Shown: positions 33,444 to 41,363 of the stretch, piece after piece | Position numbering within the stretch: the first letter of the stretch is position 1 | Layout of the letters: the number at the start of each line of letters is the position of its first letter | The notes under the pieces: generated by a model | What the model saw: only the letters and a program-made list of their open reading frames with translations | Databases searched by the model: none | Told to the model about the DNA's origin: nothing | Position numbers and translations under genes: made by a program | Assembly: GCA_963849635.1 (NCBI GenBank) | Contig: CAWKIA010000018.1 | Location: 558,001-622,000 of the forward strand | Origin: CAVRUD01 sp963849635 | GTDB lineage: Bacteria > Chloroflexota > Chloroflexia > Thermomicrobiales > UBA6265 | DNA: 64,000 nucleotides | Direction: 5' to 3'

Positions 33444-34279
33444 CCGGCGGCGCCCTTCGCGTCGGTCAACACCGAGAACCCATCGAATTCGTGGCGGGCG
33501 ATCTCCCCATCGATCCGGTCGGCCCGCCGGCCTCCCAGGATATCCCCAACCGCGTCGCGCATGGCCGGCAGTAAGGCTGGCTCCATAGGGCTGGCGCCGT
33601 GAGATGGGTAGACCGTCCTGAGCACCGGGGTCAGCAATGCCAATCTGGTAAGCGACCGATGGTATGCCCGCAGATCGGCCTCAGAGGAATAGGCGTAGAG
33701 GTCATGGGGATACGCGACGTCTGTGCTGAACAGCACGCCGAAGTCGGGATCGAACAGCGCGATCCCTCCCGGCGAGTGTCCCGGACAGTGGATCACTTCG
33801 AGCGTCCTGCCACCGAGATTGAAGGCCTCTCCTCCCTGCAAGACCCCGTTCGGGTGCGACGGCTGAATCGTGGCTGTAGTTGGATCGAAGCCGGGGGGAA
33901 GCGGGCCGCTCAGATTCTCCGGAGTGAACCAACGGCGCAGGCGCTCGTTGCCGATGCCCTTTGGCAGCCAGGCGGCCTCAGCTTCGTGAATCCAGATCTC
34001 CTCAAAGCGCCAGTTACCACCGATGTGGTCCCAATGCGCGTGGCTGTTGACCACAAACACCGGCCGGTCGGTCAGCCCCTCGACGACGCTCCGGATGTCG
34101 CCGACACCCATGCCGGTGTCGATCAACATCGCCCGCTCGTCGCCGACGATCAAGTTGGATTTGACCTCTTCGACGTGGAGTGGCTCGACGATCGTGTAGA
34201 TGCCCGGCTCGGGCGCCAGGACCTCGAACCAGCCCTGTACGAGCGACGCGGGATCGAGCTCCCTTGCCTCATCTCCCAT
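33440..34279 (-). CDS. MBL-fold metallo-hydrolase
   Basis: The metallo-beta-lactamase fold is shown by the metal motif HAHWDH followed by CPGHSPGG and STDVAYP, with a late YPSHG histidine. Members hydrolyse thioesters, lactones or phosphoesters, and the substrate cannot be told here. ATG 34279 (MGDEAREL) has GGGAG 11 bases upstream; ATG 34303 in the same frame has no ribosome site. The gene diverges from the HxlR regulator at 34436, which may control it, and overlaps the holin-like gene downstream. Confidence 0.85.
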   Translation of the reverse strand: MGDEARELDPASLVQGWFEVLAPEPGIYTIVEPLHVEEVKSNLIVGDERAMLIDTGMGVGDIRSVVEGLTDRPVFVVNSHAHWDHIGGNWRFEEIWIHEAEAAWLPKGIGNERLRRWFTPENLSGPLPPGFDPTTATIQPSHPNGVLQGGEAFNLGGRTLEVIHCPGHSPGGIALFDPDFGVLFSTDVAYPHDLYAYSSEADLRAYHRSLTRLALLTPVLRTVYPSHGASPMEPALLPAMRDAVGDILGGRRADRIDGEIARHEFDGFSVLTDAKGAAG

Positions 34280-34374
34280 ATCGCTGCGCGCTCCCTCCGC
34301 CATTCGAGCCGTCAGACGCTGTGAGTATAGCGATCGAACGGACCTGCGGCGTGGTCTGCTCCTGTGCTATCCTT

Positions 34375-34391
34375 TTGACAGTTATGGTCAA
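34375..34391. promoter_or_regulatory. Inverted repeat TTGAC-N7-GTCAA, possible HxlR operator
   Basis: TTGAC (34375-34379) and GTCAA (34387-34391) form a perfect inverted repeat in the divergent promoter region between the MBL hydrolase and the HxlR gene, 45 bases before the regulator's ATG. The placement fits an autoregulatory site. Confidence 0.4.
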
Positions 34392-34435
34392 CTGCCGTAG
34401 CGGTGGGCATGGCAGCGGGCAGCGGAGTGGCAACT

Positions 34436-34867
34436 ATGCATCAGATGCGATCCTCTTCATCGGCGACTCTGGAACCTGCACCCCGGATCGCGGGGAGCGC
34501 GATCGCCGCGATGGACACCTACGGATGCCCAGTCGCGCGTACCGCCCAGATAATGGGCAATAAATGGACACCACTCATCGTCCGTGATCTCGCCGAGGGG
34601 CAGCGCCGCTTCAGCGAGCTGGAACGATCTCTGCACGGAATTAGTCCGAAGACGCTGTCGGAGCGGCTCAAGCGTCTCGAGGAGGCCCACGTCCTTGAGC
34701 GCCGCTGCTTTGCTGAGGTACCGCCAAGGGTCGAGTACTCGTTGACGGACAAAGGTCACGCCCTCCTCCCCGTGATCGAGAGCATGCGCGAATTCGGCCT
34801 TCATTGGCTGAACGACGAGGACTGCGACGATCCCCATCATGCCCACGAGTGCTCACTGGGCGACTAG
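34436..34867 (+). CDS. HxlR-family transcriptional regulator
   Basis: The 143-residue protein has the winged-helix HxlR pattern: CPVARTAQIMGNKWTPLIVRDL, then FSELERSLHGISPKTLSERLKRLEEAHVLER and VEYSLTDKG. Cys31, at the usual sensor position, can react with electrophiles or oxidants in relatives. ATG 34436 follows GGAG by 8 bases; an upstream GTG at 34403 is weaker. The tail is rich in His, Asp and Cys (DDPHHAHECS), which might bind metal. It diverges from the MBL hydrolase gene and ends at its own terminator. Confidence 0.9.
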   Translation: MHQMRSSSSATLEPAPRIAGSAIAAMDTYGCPVARTAQIMGNKWTPLIVRDLAEGQRRFSELERSLHGISPKTLSERLKRLEEAHVLERRCFAEVPPRVEYSLTDKGHALLPVIESMREFGLHWLNDEDCDDPHHAHECSLGD

Positions 34868-34893
34868 CCTCTGACCGCGGCGTTCACCTGGAG

Positions 34894-34936
34894 TCGCCCC
34901 GCCGGATCTGGTCCGGCGGGGCGAACTTCATTTTTG
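34894..34936 (+). terminator. Intrinsic terminator of the HxlR gene
   Basis: A perfect 13-bp stem (34894-34906 with 34912-34924) is followed by a T-rich run ending in five T at 34931-34935. It also separates this gene from the convergent M24 gene. Confidence 0.85.
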
Positions 34937-34939
34937 CAG

Positions 34940-36172
34940 CTAGTTCGCGCCGATCAGGATGAGCTCCCGCTGTGGCGGCGCCAGCCATTCGATGCCGTCA
35001 GCCGTTACCACGAAGTCGTCTTCTATCACCGCCAGACCGTAGTTGGGAATACTGAAGCCCGTCTCAAGCACATAGACATGGTTCTCCTCGACAACCTGAT
35101 TCGGCAGTTCGCCGTAGCGCTCCCACCGTGGTCCAAGGAGAACTCCGCCATCGTGGCACGCGCGCCCCATTTGGTGGCCAAGCCCATAGTTCCAGGTTGG
35201 CAGGTTGTTCTCGGCGAAGTAATCCCGGGCGATCTTGTCGATCTCCCACCCGACGACCCCCGGCTTGATCGCGGCGGCGGCCATCTGGATCGCGGCGTCG
35301 ATGTGGGCGAACTGCTCGCGGAGGTCAGCGGGTGCCTCAGTCTCGCCTTCCCGCAGGAAGTAGAAAGTCCGCTGCATGTCGGACGTGTAATCCTCCTGAT
35401 TGACACCGAAGTCGATCCGCAGCAACTCTCCGGGCGCGGTCTTGAACTCGCCAGGGAGCGTATGGCCGACCGGCGAGTCTGGACCCGCCGTTACTGTCGG
35501 GCAATAGCGCCGGTCCCACGAGGTGCCGAGTCCACGGCGCCCGCACTCGGCGTGCATGAACGCTTGAATCTCACGTTCGGTCAACCCCGGACGCAACCAG
35601 GCGATCAGGGCGTCCCAGATTTCGACGGTCGTATTGACGGCGTTTCGGGTCCGGCGAATCTCCTCCGGCGATTTCCGCCCGCGAACGCGCATCACGACGT
35701 CCTCGCCGGTGACGATCCGATCGAGGTACGGCGTGCCCGCCAGCCAGCCCTGGACGTTGAGCCACATGCCGTAGGTCAACCCGTCGGCCATGTAGTTGCC
35801 AGGCGAGAAGTTCAGGGCAATTGAGCGAGGATCGAGCCGCTGAATTGTTTCCAGGAACGGCTTGCTCATTCCCTCGACGTAACCTATGACCTCGGTCCAG
35901 GCGCCGGTGCCCTCGACGTTGGGAACGTCGGCGGTCCCGACAATGGCGACGCGGTCACCGTTTGCGGTCAGGATGAATGCCGATTCCCAGGTCACGCTTG
36001 TGCCGGCGATGAACGGCAGACTGGGATCTCCGAGCACGTCGCTCTCACGACCGAGGAGGATCCAGGAGTCGATCCCTTCTTCCTTGAGGACGCCGATGGC
36101 CTGATCGACTTTTTCGCGGACCAGCGCGGCGTCGTTGTGAGCCCCCAACTTGCAATCTCCCCTCATGCGCAT
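34940..36172 (-). CDS. M24-family metallopeptidase (Xaa-Pro aminopeptidase-like)
   Basis: The 410-residue protein has a creatinase-like N-terminal domain and a C-terminal pita-bread domain. Metal ligands are visible in IDFGVNQEDYTSDMQRTF (two Asp), GLGHQMG (His), LETGFS (Glu) and AVIEDDF (Glu). Members release N-terminal residues before proline or act on related amides. ATG 36172 opens the frame, but TTG 36148 follows GGGGAG by 8 bases and is an equally good start. It diverges from trpS. Confidence 0.87.
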   Translation of the reverse strand: MRMRGDCKLGAHNDAALVREKVDQAIGVLKEEGIDSWILLGRESDVLGDPSLPFIAGTSVTWESAFILTANGDRVAIVGTADVPNVEGTGAWTEVIGYVEGMSKPFLETIQRLDPRSIALNFSPGNYMADGLTYGMWLNVQGWLAGTPYLDRIVTGEDVVMRVRGRKSPEEIRRTRNAVNTTVEIWDALIAWLRPGLTEREIQAFMHAECGRRGLGTSWDRRYCPTVTAGPDSPVGHTLPGEFKTAPGELLRIDFGVNQEDYTSDMQRTFYFLREGETEAPADLREQFAHIDAAIQMAAAAIKPGVVGWEIDKIARDYFAENNLPTWNYGLGHQMGRACHDGGVLLGPRWERYGELPNQVVEENHVYVLETGFSIPNYGLAVIEDDFVVTADGIEWLAPPQRELILIGAN

Positions 36173-36312
36173 TCTGAATAGCTACCTGGCGGATGCAAAA
36201 AGCCAGCCAGCGCGATTCTACGCCCGAATGTCGACAATCGGGGATGGCACGCGTGGCCGGTATACTGCCGATCAAGACGTTCACACGTGTAGGCGAATAG
36301 CGAGGACTGGAT

Positions 36313-37371
36313 ATGGTGGCGCAGTTAGATCAGACGGAGACGCGGCAGGACGGAGGAAGCGTGCCGGGCCGCCGGCTCCGGGTTTTCTCCGGTATTCAGC
36401 CGTCAGGCATCTCTCACATCGGCAATTATCTTGGAGCCATCCGCAACTGGGTTCGGCAGCAGGAGCAGTACGACAGCATTTTCTGCGTCGTCGACCTCCA
36501 TGCCCTCTCGCTCCCGACCAACCGCGACGATCTCCGCTCGCAAATCCGCGGCATGGCGAACGTGCTCCTTGCCTGCGGGATCGATCCGGAGAAGTCGATC
36601 CTTTTTGTCCAGTCCGACGTCCGTGAGCACTCAGAACTGTGCTGGCTGCTGTCGTCCGTTACACAGTTCGGCGAGCTCCAGCGGATGACGCAGTTCAAGG
36701 ACAAGTCGGTTGGCAAGGGTCTCAACGTTTCGGCGGCGCTCTTCACCTACCCGATCTTGCAGGCCGCCGACATCATCCTCTACGACGCCGATCTAGTTCC
36801 CGTAGGCGACGACCAGAAGCAGCATGTCGAGATCACTCGCGATATCGCGACCCGGTTCAACGCGCGATATGGCGAAACGTTCGTCATACCAAAGCACGAC
36901 ATCAAGCCGGAAGGCGCGCGGATCATGTCGCTCGACGATCCGACGAAAAAGATGAGCAAAAGCGATCCCAACCCTGCCAGCTTCATCGCCCTCACCGACG
37001 ACGCCGATACGATTCGGCGCAAGATGCGGCGGGCAGTAACCGACTCCGGCAGCGACGTTCGCGCCACCCCCGACAAGCCTGCGCTGACCAATCTGCTCAC
37101 CATCTACAGCCTGTTTAGCGGAGAGCCGATCCCGGAAATCGAAGAGCGCTACGCGGGCAAGGGCTACGGAGCGTTCAAGGGTGATCTCGCCGAGATCACT
37201 GTCGCGGCGATCTCTCCGATCCAGGAGCGTCTCGTCGAACTCGAATCCGACCCAAGCATCGCCGCCAAGGTCCTCGCGACCGGCGCCGACCGGGCGCGCG
37301 ATTTTGCTGCACCCAAAATGGCACTGGCGCGAGACCGCATCGGCATTGGCTCGGCAGCCCTTCGGGACTAA
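36313..37371 (+). CDS. trpS: Tryptophanyl-tRNA synthetase
   Basis: This class I synthetase charges tRNA-Trp. The 352-residue protein has the HIGN signature at 35-38, the block GDDQKQHVE for the tryptophan/ATP site, and KMSKS at 213-217. AGGA precedes ATG 36313 by 6 bases and a TATACT -10-like box lies upstream near 36258. No T-box leader was found in the 140-base upstream region. The URO-D-family gene follows after 10 bases, so both are likely co-transcribed. Confidence 0.95.
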   Translation: MVAQLDQTETRQDGGSVPGRRLRVFSGIQPSGISHIGNYLGAIRNWVRQQEQYDSIFCVVDLHALSLPTNRDDLRSQIRGMANVLLACGIDPEKSILFVQSDVREHSELCWLLSSVTQFGELQRMTQFKDKSVGKGLNVSAALFTYPILQAADIILYDADLVPVGDDQKQHVEITRDIATRFNARYGETFVIPKHDIKPEGARIMSLDDPTKKMSKSDPNPASFIALTDDADTIRRKMRRAVTDSGSDVRATPDKPALTNLLTIYSLFSGEPIPEIEERYAGKGYGAFKGDLAEITVAAISPIQERLVELESDPSIAAKVLATGADRARDFAAPKMALARDRIGIGSAALRD

Positions 37372-37381
37372 GGAGACGACC

Positions 37382-38377
37382 ATGGCGGCACGGGCAGGCA
37401 ACAAGCGGGGCGCGGCAAGTCTTCGGTTCGAGGAAATGACCCGGACGGAACGCGTCATGGCGGCGGTCCGCGGCGAGCCAATTGATCGCCTGCCCGTCTG
37501 TTTCTGGCATCACTTTCAGCCTAACGGCTCCGGCCGCAAGTTGGCCGAAGCGAGTCTGGCGTTCTTCGACCAGGAGTTCGACCTCGACATCCTCAAGCTG
37601 ATGCCGGACGTGCCTTACCCATTCCCGAACCGGTCGATTAAGAACGTGGAGCAGTGGCGCCTCTTCGAACCGATCGACCAGGATCGCTCACGCTTCTTTT
37701 CGCAACGAGTCGAGGCGGTTGGCGCGCTCCGCGACGAATTGGGGTTCGACACTCCTATTATCGTCACGCTATTCAGCCCACTGACTGAGGCGCTCTACGC
37801 GGCAGTCGACCAGGAGCACTTCCTGCACCATGCTCAGGAAGCCGGACCGGTGGTACATGAGGCGCTCTCCACGATCGCCGAAAACCTCCGCGCCCATATC
37901 CGGGAGGTGATCGCGGCTGGCGCGGATGGCGTCTTCTTCGCACTCCAGGGCGCCACGTCGGCGATCATGACCGAAGCGCAATACCGGGAGTTTGGCCGCC
38001 CTTACGATCTCCTGGCGCTCCAGGGCGCGGTCAATGGCTGGCTCAATGTCCTTCACATTCATGGCGAAAAAGACCTGCACTTTGAGACGGTGCTCGACTA
38101 TCCCGTGGATGTCCTCAGCTGGTCGGATAGGATGGCCGGTCCCAGTCTGAAAGAGGCAAGAGCCATCACGTCGAAGTGCCTGATGGGCGGATGGCATGAG
38201 TTTGGACCGCTTTCAAAGGGTCCTGAGGACGCCATTCTGGCCGAAGCGGTCGATGCCGTTGCCCAGACGGGCGGCCGCAGGTTGATTCTGGCGGGCGGGT
38301 GTTCCGTACCGGACGACACCGACGAGCGCTGGCTCCATCACGCTCGTGAGATTGTGGACGACCTCGACCTGACCTAA
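37382..38377 (+). CDS. Uroporphyrinogen decarboxylase (URO-D) family protein
   Basis: This 331-residue TIM-barrel protein is related to HemE but is not the heme enzyme: it lacks the MRQAGR loop, and a clear hemE lies at 61.8 kb. The family also includes methyltransferases that act with corrinoid proteins (MtaA/CmuA type). Visible blocks are RVMAAVRGEPIDRLPVCFWHHF, VTLFSPLTEALYAA, LQGATSAIMTEAQYREFGRP and LNVLHIHGEKD; the last parallels the metal-site region of the methyltransferases. AGGAG precedes ATG 37382. It follows trpS by 10 bases. A probable cobalamin riboswitch begins just downstream at 38395, which strengthens the idea of a corrinoid link, but the reaction is not known. Confidence 0.82.
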   Translation: MAARAGNKRGAASLRFEEMTRTERVMAAVRGEPIDRLPVCFWHHFQPNGSGRKLAEASLAFFDQEFDLDILKLMPDVPYPFPNRSIKNVEQWRLFEPIDQDRSRFFSQRVEAVGALRDELGFDTPIIVTLFSPLTEALYAAVDQEHFLHHAQEAGPVVHEALSTIAENLRAHIREVIAAGADGVFFALQGATSAIMTEAQYREFGRPYDLLALQGAVNGWLNVLHIHGEKDLHFETVLDYPVDVLSWSDRMAGPSLKEARAITSKCLMGGWHEFGPLSKGPEDAILAEAVDAVAQTGGRRLILAGGCSVPDDTDERWLHHAREIVDDLDLT

Positions 38378-38394
38378 CGCACTGGCAAAAATTC

Positions 38395-38520
38395 TGCTAG
38401 CTGACTGTATTGGGAAAACACCGGGGGAAATCCGGTGAGGTTCCGATATGGTCGCTACCTGGCGCCTCTGGTGACCACGGGATTCGGACGGCCGCGAGCT
38501 GTTCTAGAGACCCGCTAGAT
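38395..38520 (+). promoter_or_regulatory. Probable cobalamin riboswitch
   Basis: The core GGGGGAAATCCGGTGAGG (38433-38450), then TTCCG (38451-38455) and GGTCGCTACCTG (38460-38471 region) match the conserved centre of cobalamin riboswitches (GGGAA..CCGGTG..TTCCGG..GGTCGCGCCACTG). Near the end, AGAGACCCGC (38505-38514) resembles the B12 box core GGAGACCTGC. CTAGC (38397-38401) can pair with GCTAG (38514-38518) to close the structure as helix P1. It lies 112 bases upstream of the exported protein gene at 38632. Fold and ligand are inferred from pattern only. Confidence 0.6.
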
Positions 38521-38631
38521 ATGGCAAAGGATTCACTATTTCTATACACGCGAATCCCATTGCAGTGCCACAGTATGACCCGCGCCAGTAAATCAGCGCA
38601 GGCGACGGTCAAGGTTCAGAGAGGAAGGTCC

Positions 38632-39892
38632 ATGACTGAACTTGAGGCACTTAAGGCTCGACTCGGAGATCTCAATGCAAGTTCGCTGTCTCGTCGATCA
38701 GTCCTTCGCGGAGGCGCGGGCGCGACCCTGGCCACGGCAGGAATGTTGGCCCTAGGTACGGTCATCGATCCGGGCGCAGGACGCTACTCCGACGGGGAGA
38801 TGCCACCACTCCCTGAAGGAGCCACGGTACTGGCAAGCGGTCTTATCAACCCGCGATTTGTCACCGTAGGAGACGACGGCTCACTGTACGTGTCCGAGTC
38901 GGGCACTGGCGGAGACGAGCTGATCTACGAAGATCCGTCTGCTGGCGAAGGCGGCCCGCCTGAGGCGACCCCAGCCGCCATGCGGCAACTCCGGCCGCGG
39001 AGCCCGCTGGAAGTCGAGGTTTTACCGGTCAGGTTTCCAAGATCGCGCCAGATGGGACCGTGTCAGTCCTGGCCACGGGGCTTGCCCTCATATATGTTCG
39101 GGAACGAGCCGACGGGTGCTGCCGGGATTACGTTCGCGAACGGCATGATCTGGCTCGCCATCGGAGGCCCCGGACCAGCGCTCCCGCTACTGGATCCGAT
39201 CGAGAACGAGAATTCCGTCGTCTCAATTGACCCCGCGACAGGCGCCGTGACGCCCGTCGCAGACATCGGCGCCTACGAAGAAGCAAACAACCCCGAGGCC
39301 ACCACAGTCGATTCCAATCTCTATGGCATTGCCGTGGGTACTGATGGAATCATTCACGTTGCCGATGCCGGCGGCAACACCGTGTACAACATCGATTCCG
39401 CATCGGGCGAGTTGTCGATCCTTGCCGTTTTCGACGAGATTCCTCTGCCAGAGGGCGCCCAGGGGCCGCCGACGCTTCAGGCGGTTCCCACCGGAGTGGT
39501 CGAGAACCCTGCTGGCGGAGTCTACGTGAGCCTTCTCAGCGGTGGGCCATTTCCGGCCGGGGCCGCAAAGGTTCTTGCCGTGACTGAAGACGGGACGGTG
39601 TCCGACTTCGCCACTGGCCTGACGATGTTGACCGATACTGAGCTAGGGTCCGGACGGAAATCTTTACGCCTGTCAGTTCTCGACTAACTTCATCGCCTCA
39701 CCTCCCGAACCGGGCAGCATCGTCCGCATCGCCGCTGACGGCACTTTCGAAGTGGTTGTTGACGGCCTGATGTTCCCGAACGGCATCTCCTTTGACGCCG
39801 AAGGCAATCTCCTCGTGGTTGCGGGAGCCATCGCCATGGGCGCGCCGGCCGGCATGGTCCTCAGGTTCGACGGAATCGCCGCTCCCGCCTAA
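38632..39892 (+). CDS. Tat-exported ScyD/ScyE-like beta-propeller protein (three indels in this sequence)
   Basis: The N-terminus has a twin-arginine signal (SRRSVL at 20-25 followed by a hydrophobic stretch to about 45), so a folded protein is exported. The rest has NHL/SMP-30-like propeller repeats: LPEGATVLASGLINPRFVTVGDDGSLYVSESGTG, NSVVSIDPATGAVTPVADIG, LYGIAVGTDGIIHVADAGGNTVYNI, and at the end VRIAADGTFEVVVDGL and NGISFDAEGNLLVVAG. The frame slips near 39000 and back near 39080, and again near 39652 where one extra G lies in GAGCTAGGG. Corrected length is about 419 residues. AGAGGAAGG precedes ATG 38632. A terminator follows. Function is not known; it may bind a cofactor or degrade a phenolic or lactone. 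Confidence 0.75.
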
Positions 39893-39918
39893 CGTCGTTA
39901 CGACGAATACCGTGCAAG

Positions 39919-39959
39919 CGAAGAGGGGCGGGACAAATGTCCCGCCCCTCTTCGTTTTT
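39919..39959 (+). terminator. Strong intrinsic terminator
   Basis: A perfect 17-bp stem (39919-39935 with 39938-39954) with a 2-base loop is followed by TTTTT at 39955-39959. It ends the exported-protein transcript just before the convergent reductase gene. Confidence 0.92.
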
Positions 39960-39976
39960 GCGAACGTGAAGCCAAG

Positions 39977-41081
39977 TTAGTCCGCGACTGCCCCTGCCAA
40001 GGCAGCATGTGGCCACTTTCTCGCGCTTCTCCATGATCGTCGTTGAGTGCCCGGCATCCAGGCGAGCCTTCGGGTCGTAGAAGGTCACCGCGTGGTTGAC
40101 GGCGGTTACCGCCTCCGCGGCCCCGGTCGCGATGAGCTTGAACTTGGCTGGGTAGGCGACGATGTCGCCCGCCCCGTAAACGCCCGGGATGTTCGTCGCC
40201 ATCGTGATCGGATCAACCACGATCTGATTGCGCTGCAACTCAAAGCCCCAGGTCTTGAGCGGGCCGAGGTCAGCGACGAAGCCGATCGCCACGATCAGCT
40301 CATGCGCGGAGATCCGCTCCTCGTTGCCGTCCCCGTTCTTGTACGTCACGCCTCCCAACCGGCCATCGTCGCCGGCGTGGACGGCAGTGATCTCGCAGCC
40401 CGGATAGCGCAGATCGCAGGACGAGGCTTCGAGTTCCTGCACCGTCTTCTCATGGGCGCGAAACTTTGAGCGGTGAATCAGCGTGACGTGGCTGGCAACC
40501 GGCTCCAGCGTCACCGCCCAGTCGACCGCCGAATCGCCACCCCCGACGATCACCACGTCCTTGCCGGCGAAATCGGCAACGCGCTTGGCAAAGTAATGAA
40601 CGCCCTTGCCTTCGAGCTCAGTGATGCCGGGCGCCTCGATCCGCTTCGGCTCAAAGGCTCCTACTCCGGCGCAGATAATAACCGTCCGGCTCCAGCGGTT
40701 GCCCTTGCTTGTTCCAAGCCGAATAAGATCGTCATCGGTCCGTTCAAGCTCAAGGACCTCTTCGTTGAGGCGGATCACTGGCTCGGAGCGCTGCGCCTGC
40801 AATTCGCACTGCTCGACGAAGTCCTTGGCCAGCACCTTGGGGAAACCAATGACGTCGTAGATGTACTTCTCGGGGTAGATCGCGGTCAGCGCGCCGCCGA
40901 CCTCTTCGAGTGAATCGATCACCTGGGTTCGCGCACCGCGCAGGCCGGCGTAGAACGCCGCGAACAAGCCTGTCGGGCCGGCGCCGATGATGCTGATATC
41001 GAATATGTCGCTGGGATGGCGGGAATCGGCCCCATTGAGGTTGGCCTGATTGCCGGCGCCGTTGTTTGCCAAAGTGGACAC
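39977..41081 (-). CDS. Ferredoxin--NADP(+) reductase, thioredoxin-reductase-like type
   Basis: The enzyme moves electrons between NADPH and ferredoxin through FAD. The FAD loop GAGPTG lies at 33-38, the NADPH loop is GGGDSAVDWA, and the late FAD block is GVYGAGDIV. No CxxC redox pair is present, so it is the FNR type and not thioredoxin reductase. The last good family block is AGHSTTIMEKREKVA. Read straight on, the frame gives 40 odd residues that run into the terminator; skipping one base near 40008 gives ...HAALAGAVAD and TAA at 39977-39979, which ends just outside the terminator and looks right (367 residues). The start is GTG 41081. A TTGAC-type palindrome lies upstream. Confidence 0.87.
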
Positions 41082-41150
41082 GACTCAGATCTCCTCGCAG
41101 GCTGTATGACCGTGCCCTATAGCCCGAAACACCACACGGACGCACCTTTT

Positions 41151-41163
41151 GTTGACGGTCAAC
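41151..41163. promoter_or_regulatory. 13-bp palindrome in a divergent promoter region
   Basis: GTTGAC-G-GTCAAC is a perfect palindrome, 70 bases before the reductase start and 200 bases before the aminotransferase start, next to an AT-rich GTATATCG. Position and symmetry suggest an operator. Its half-site TTGAC is the same as in the repeat at 34375, but the spacing differs. Confidence 0.35.
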
Positions 41164-41363
41164 GTATATCGTACCATCGAGGTCGGATTTTCCCTGCTTT
41201 TTCAGCGGCAGGATAGCCATCGCCGCGGTGGACATTGTCGCGGTGTTCGGGCCACCCGTACAATCGGGCGGTCGCGAGCCTGTACCGTACAACTGGCGCC
41301 CGCCACGGACGTTCTGCGATCGCGGCGCACGGCATTACCGTACACCGAGGAGGTCTTGTACCG

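Noticed and set aside
36173..36312. Possible T-box leader before trpS.
   Set aside because: No T-box sequence, specifier loop or terminator/antiterminator pair is visible in the 140-base region.
37382..38377. URO-D-family gene considered as a second hemE.
   Set aside because: The MRQAGR substrate loop and other HemE active-site blocks are missing, and the true hemE is at 61824-62891.
39861..39976. The 40-residue extension of the ferredoxin reductase to 39861.
   Set aside because: It crosses a strong terminator and overlaps the end of the converging gene; a one-base slip near 40008 gives a natural end at 39977.
39861..41081. Thioredoxin reductase as the identity of the flavoprotein.
   Set aside because: The CxxC active-site pair between the FAD and NADPH domains is absent; the pattern fits the FNR type.
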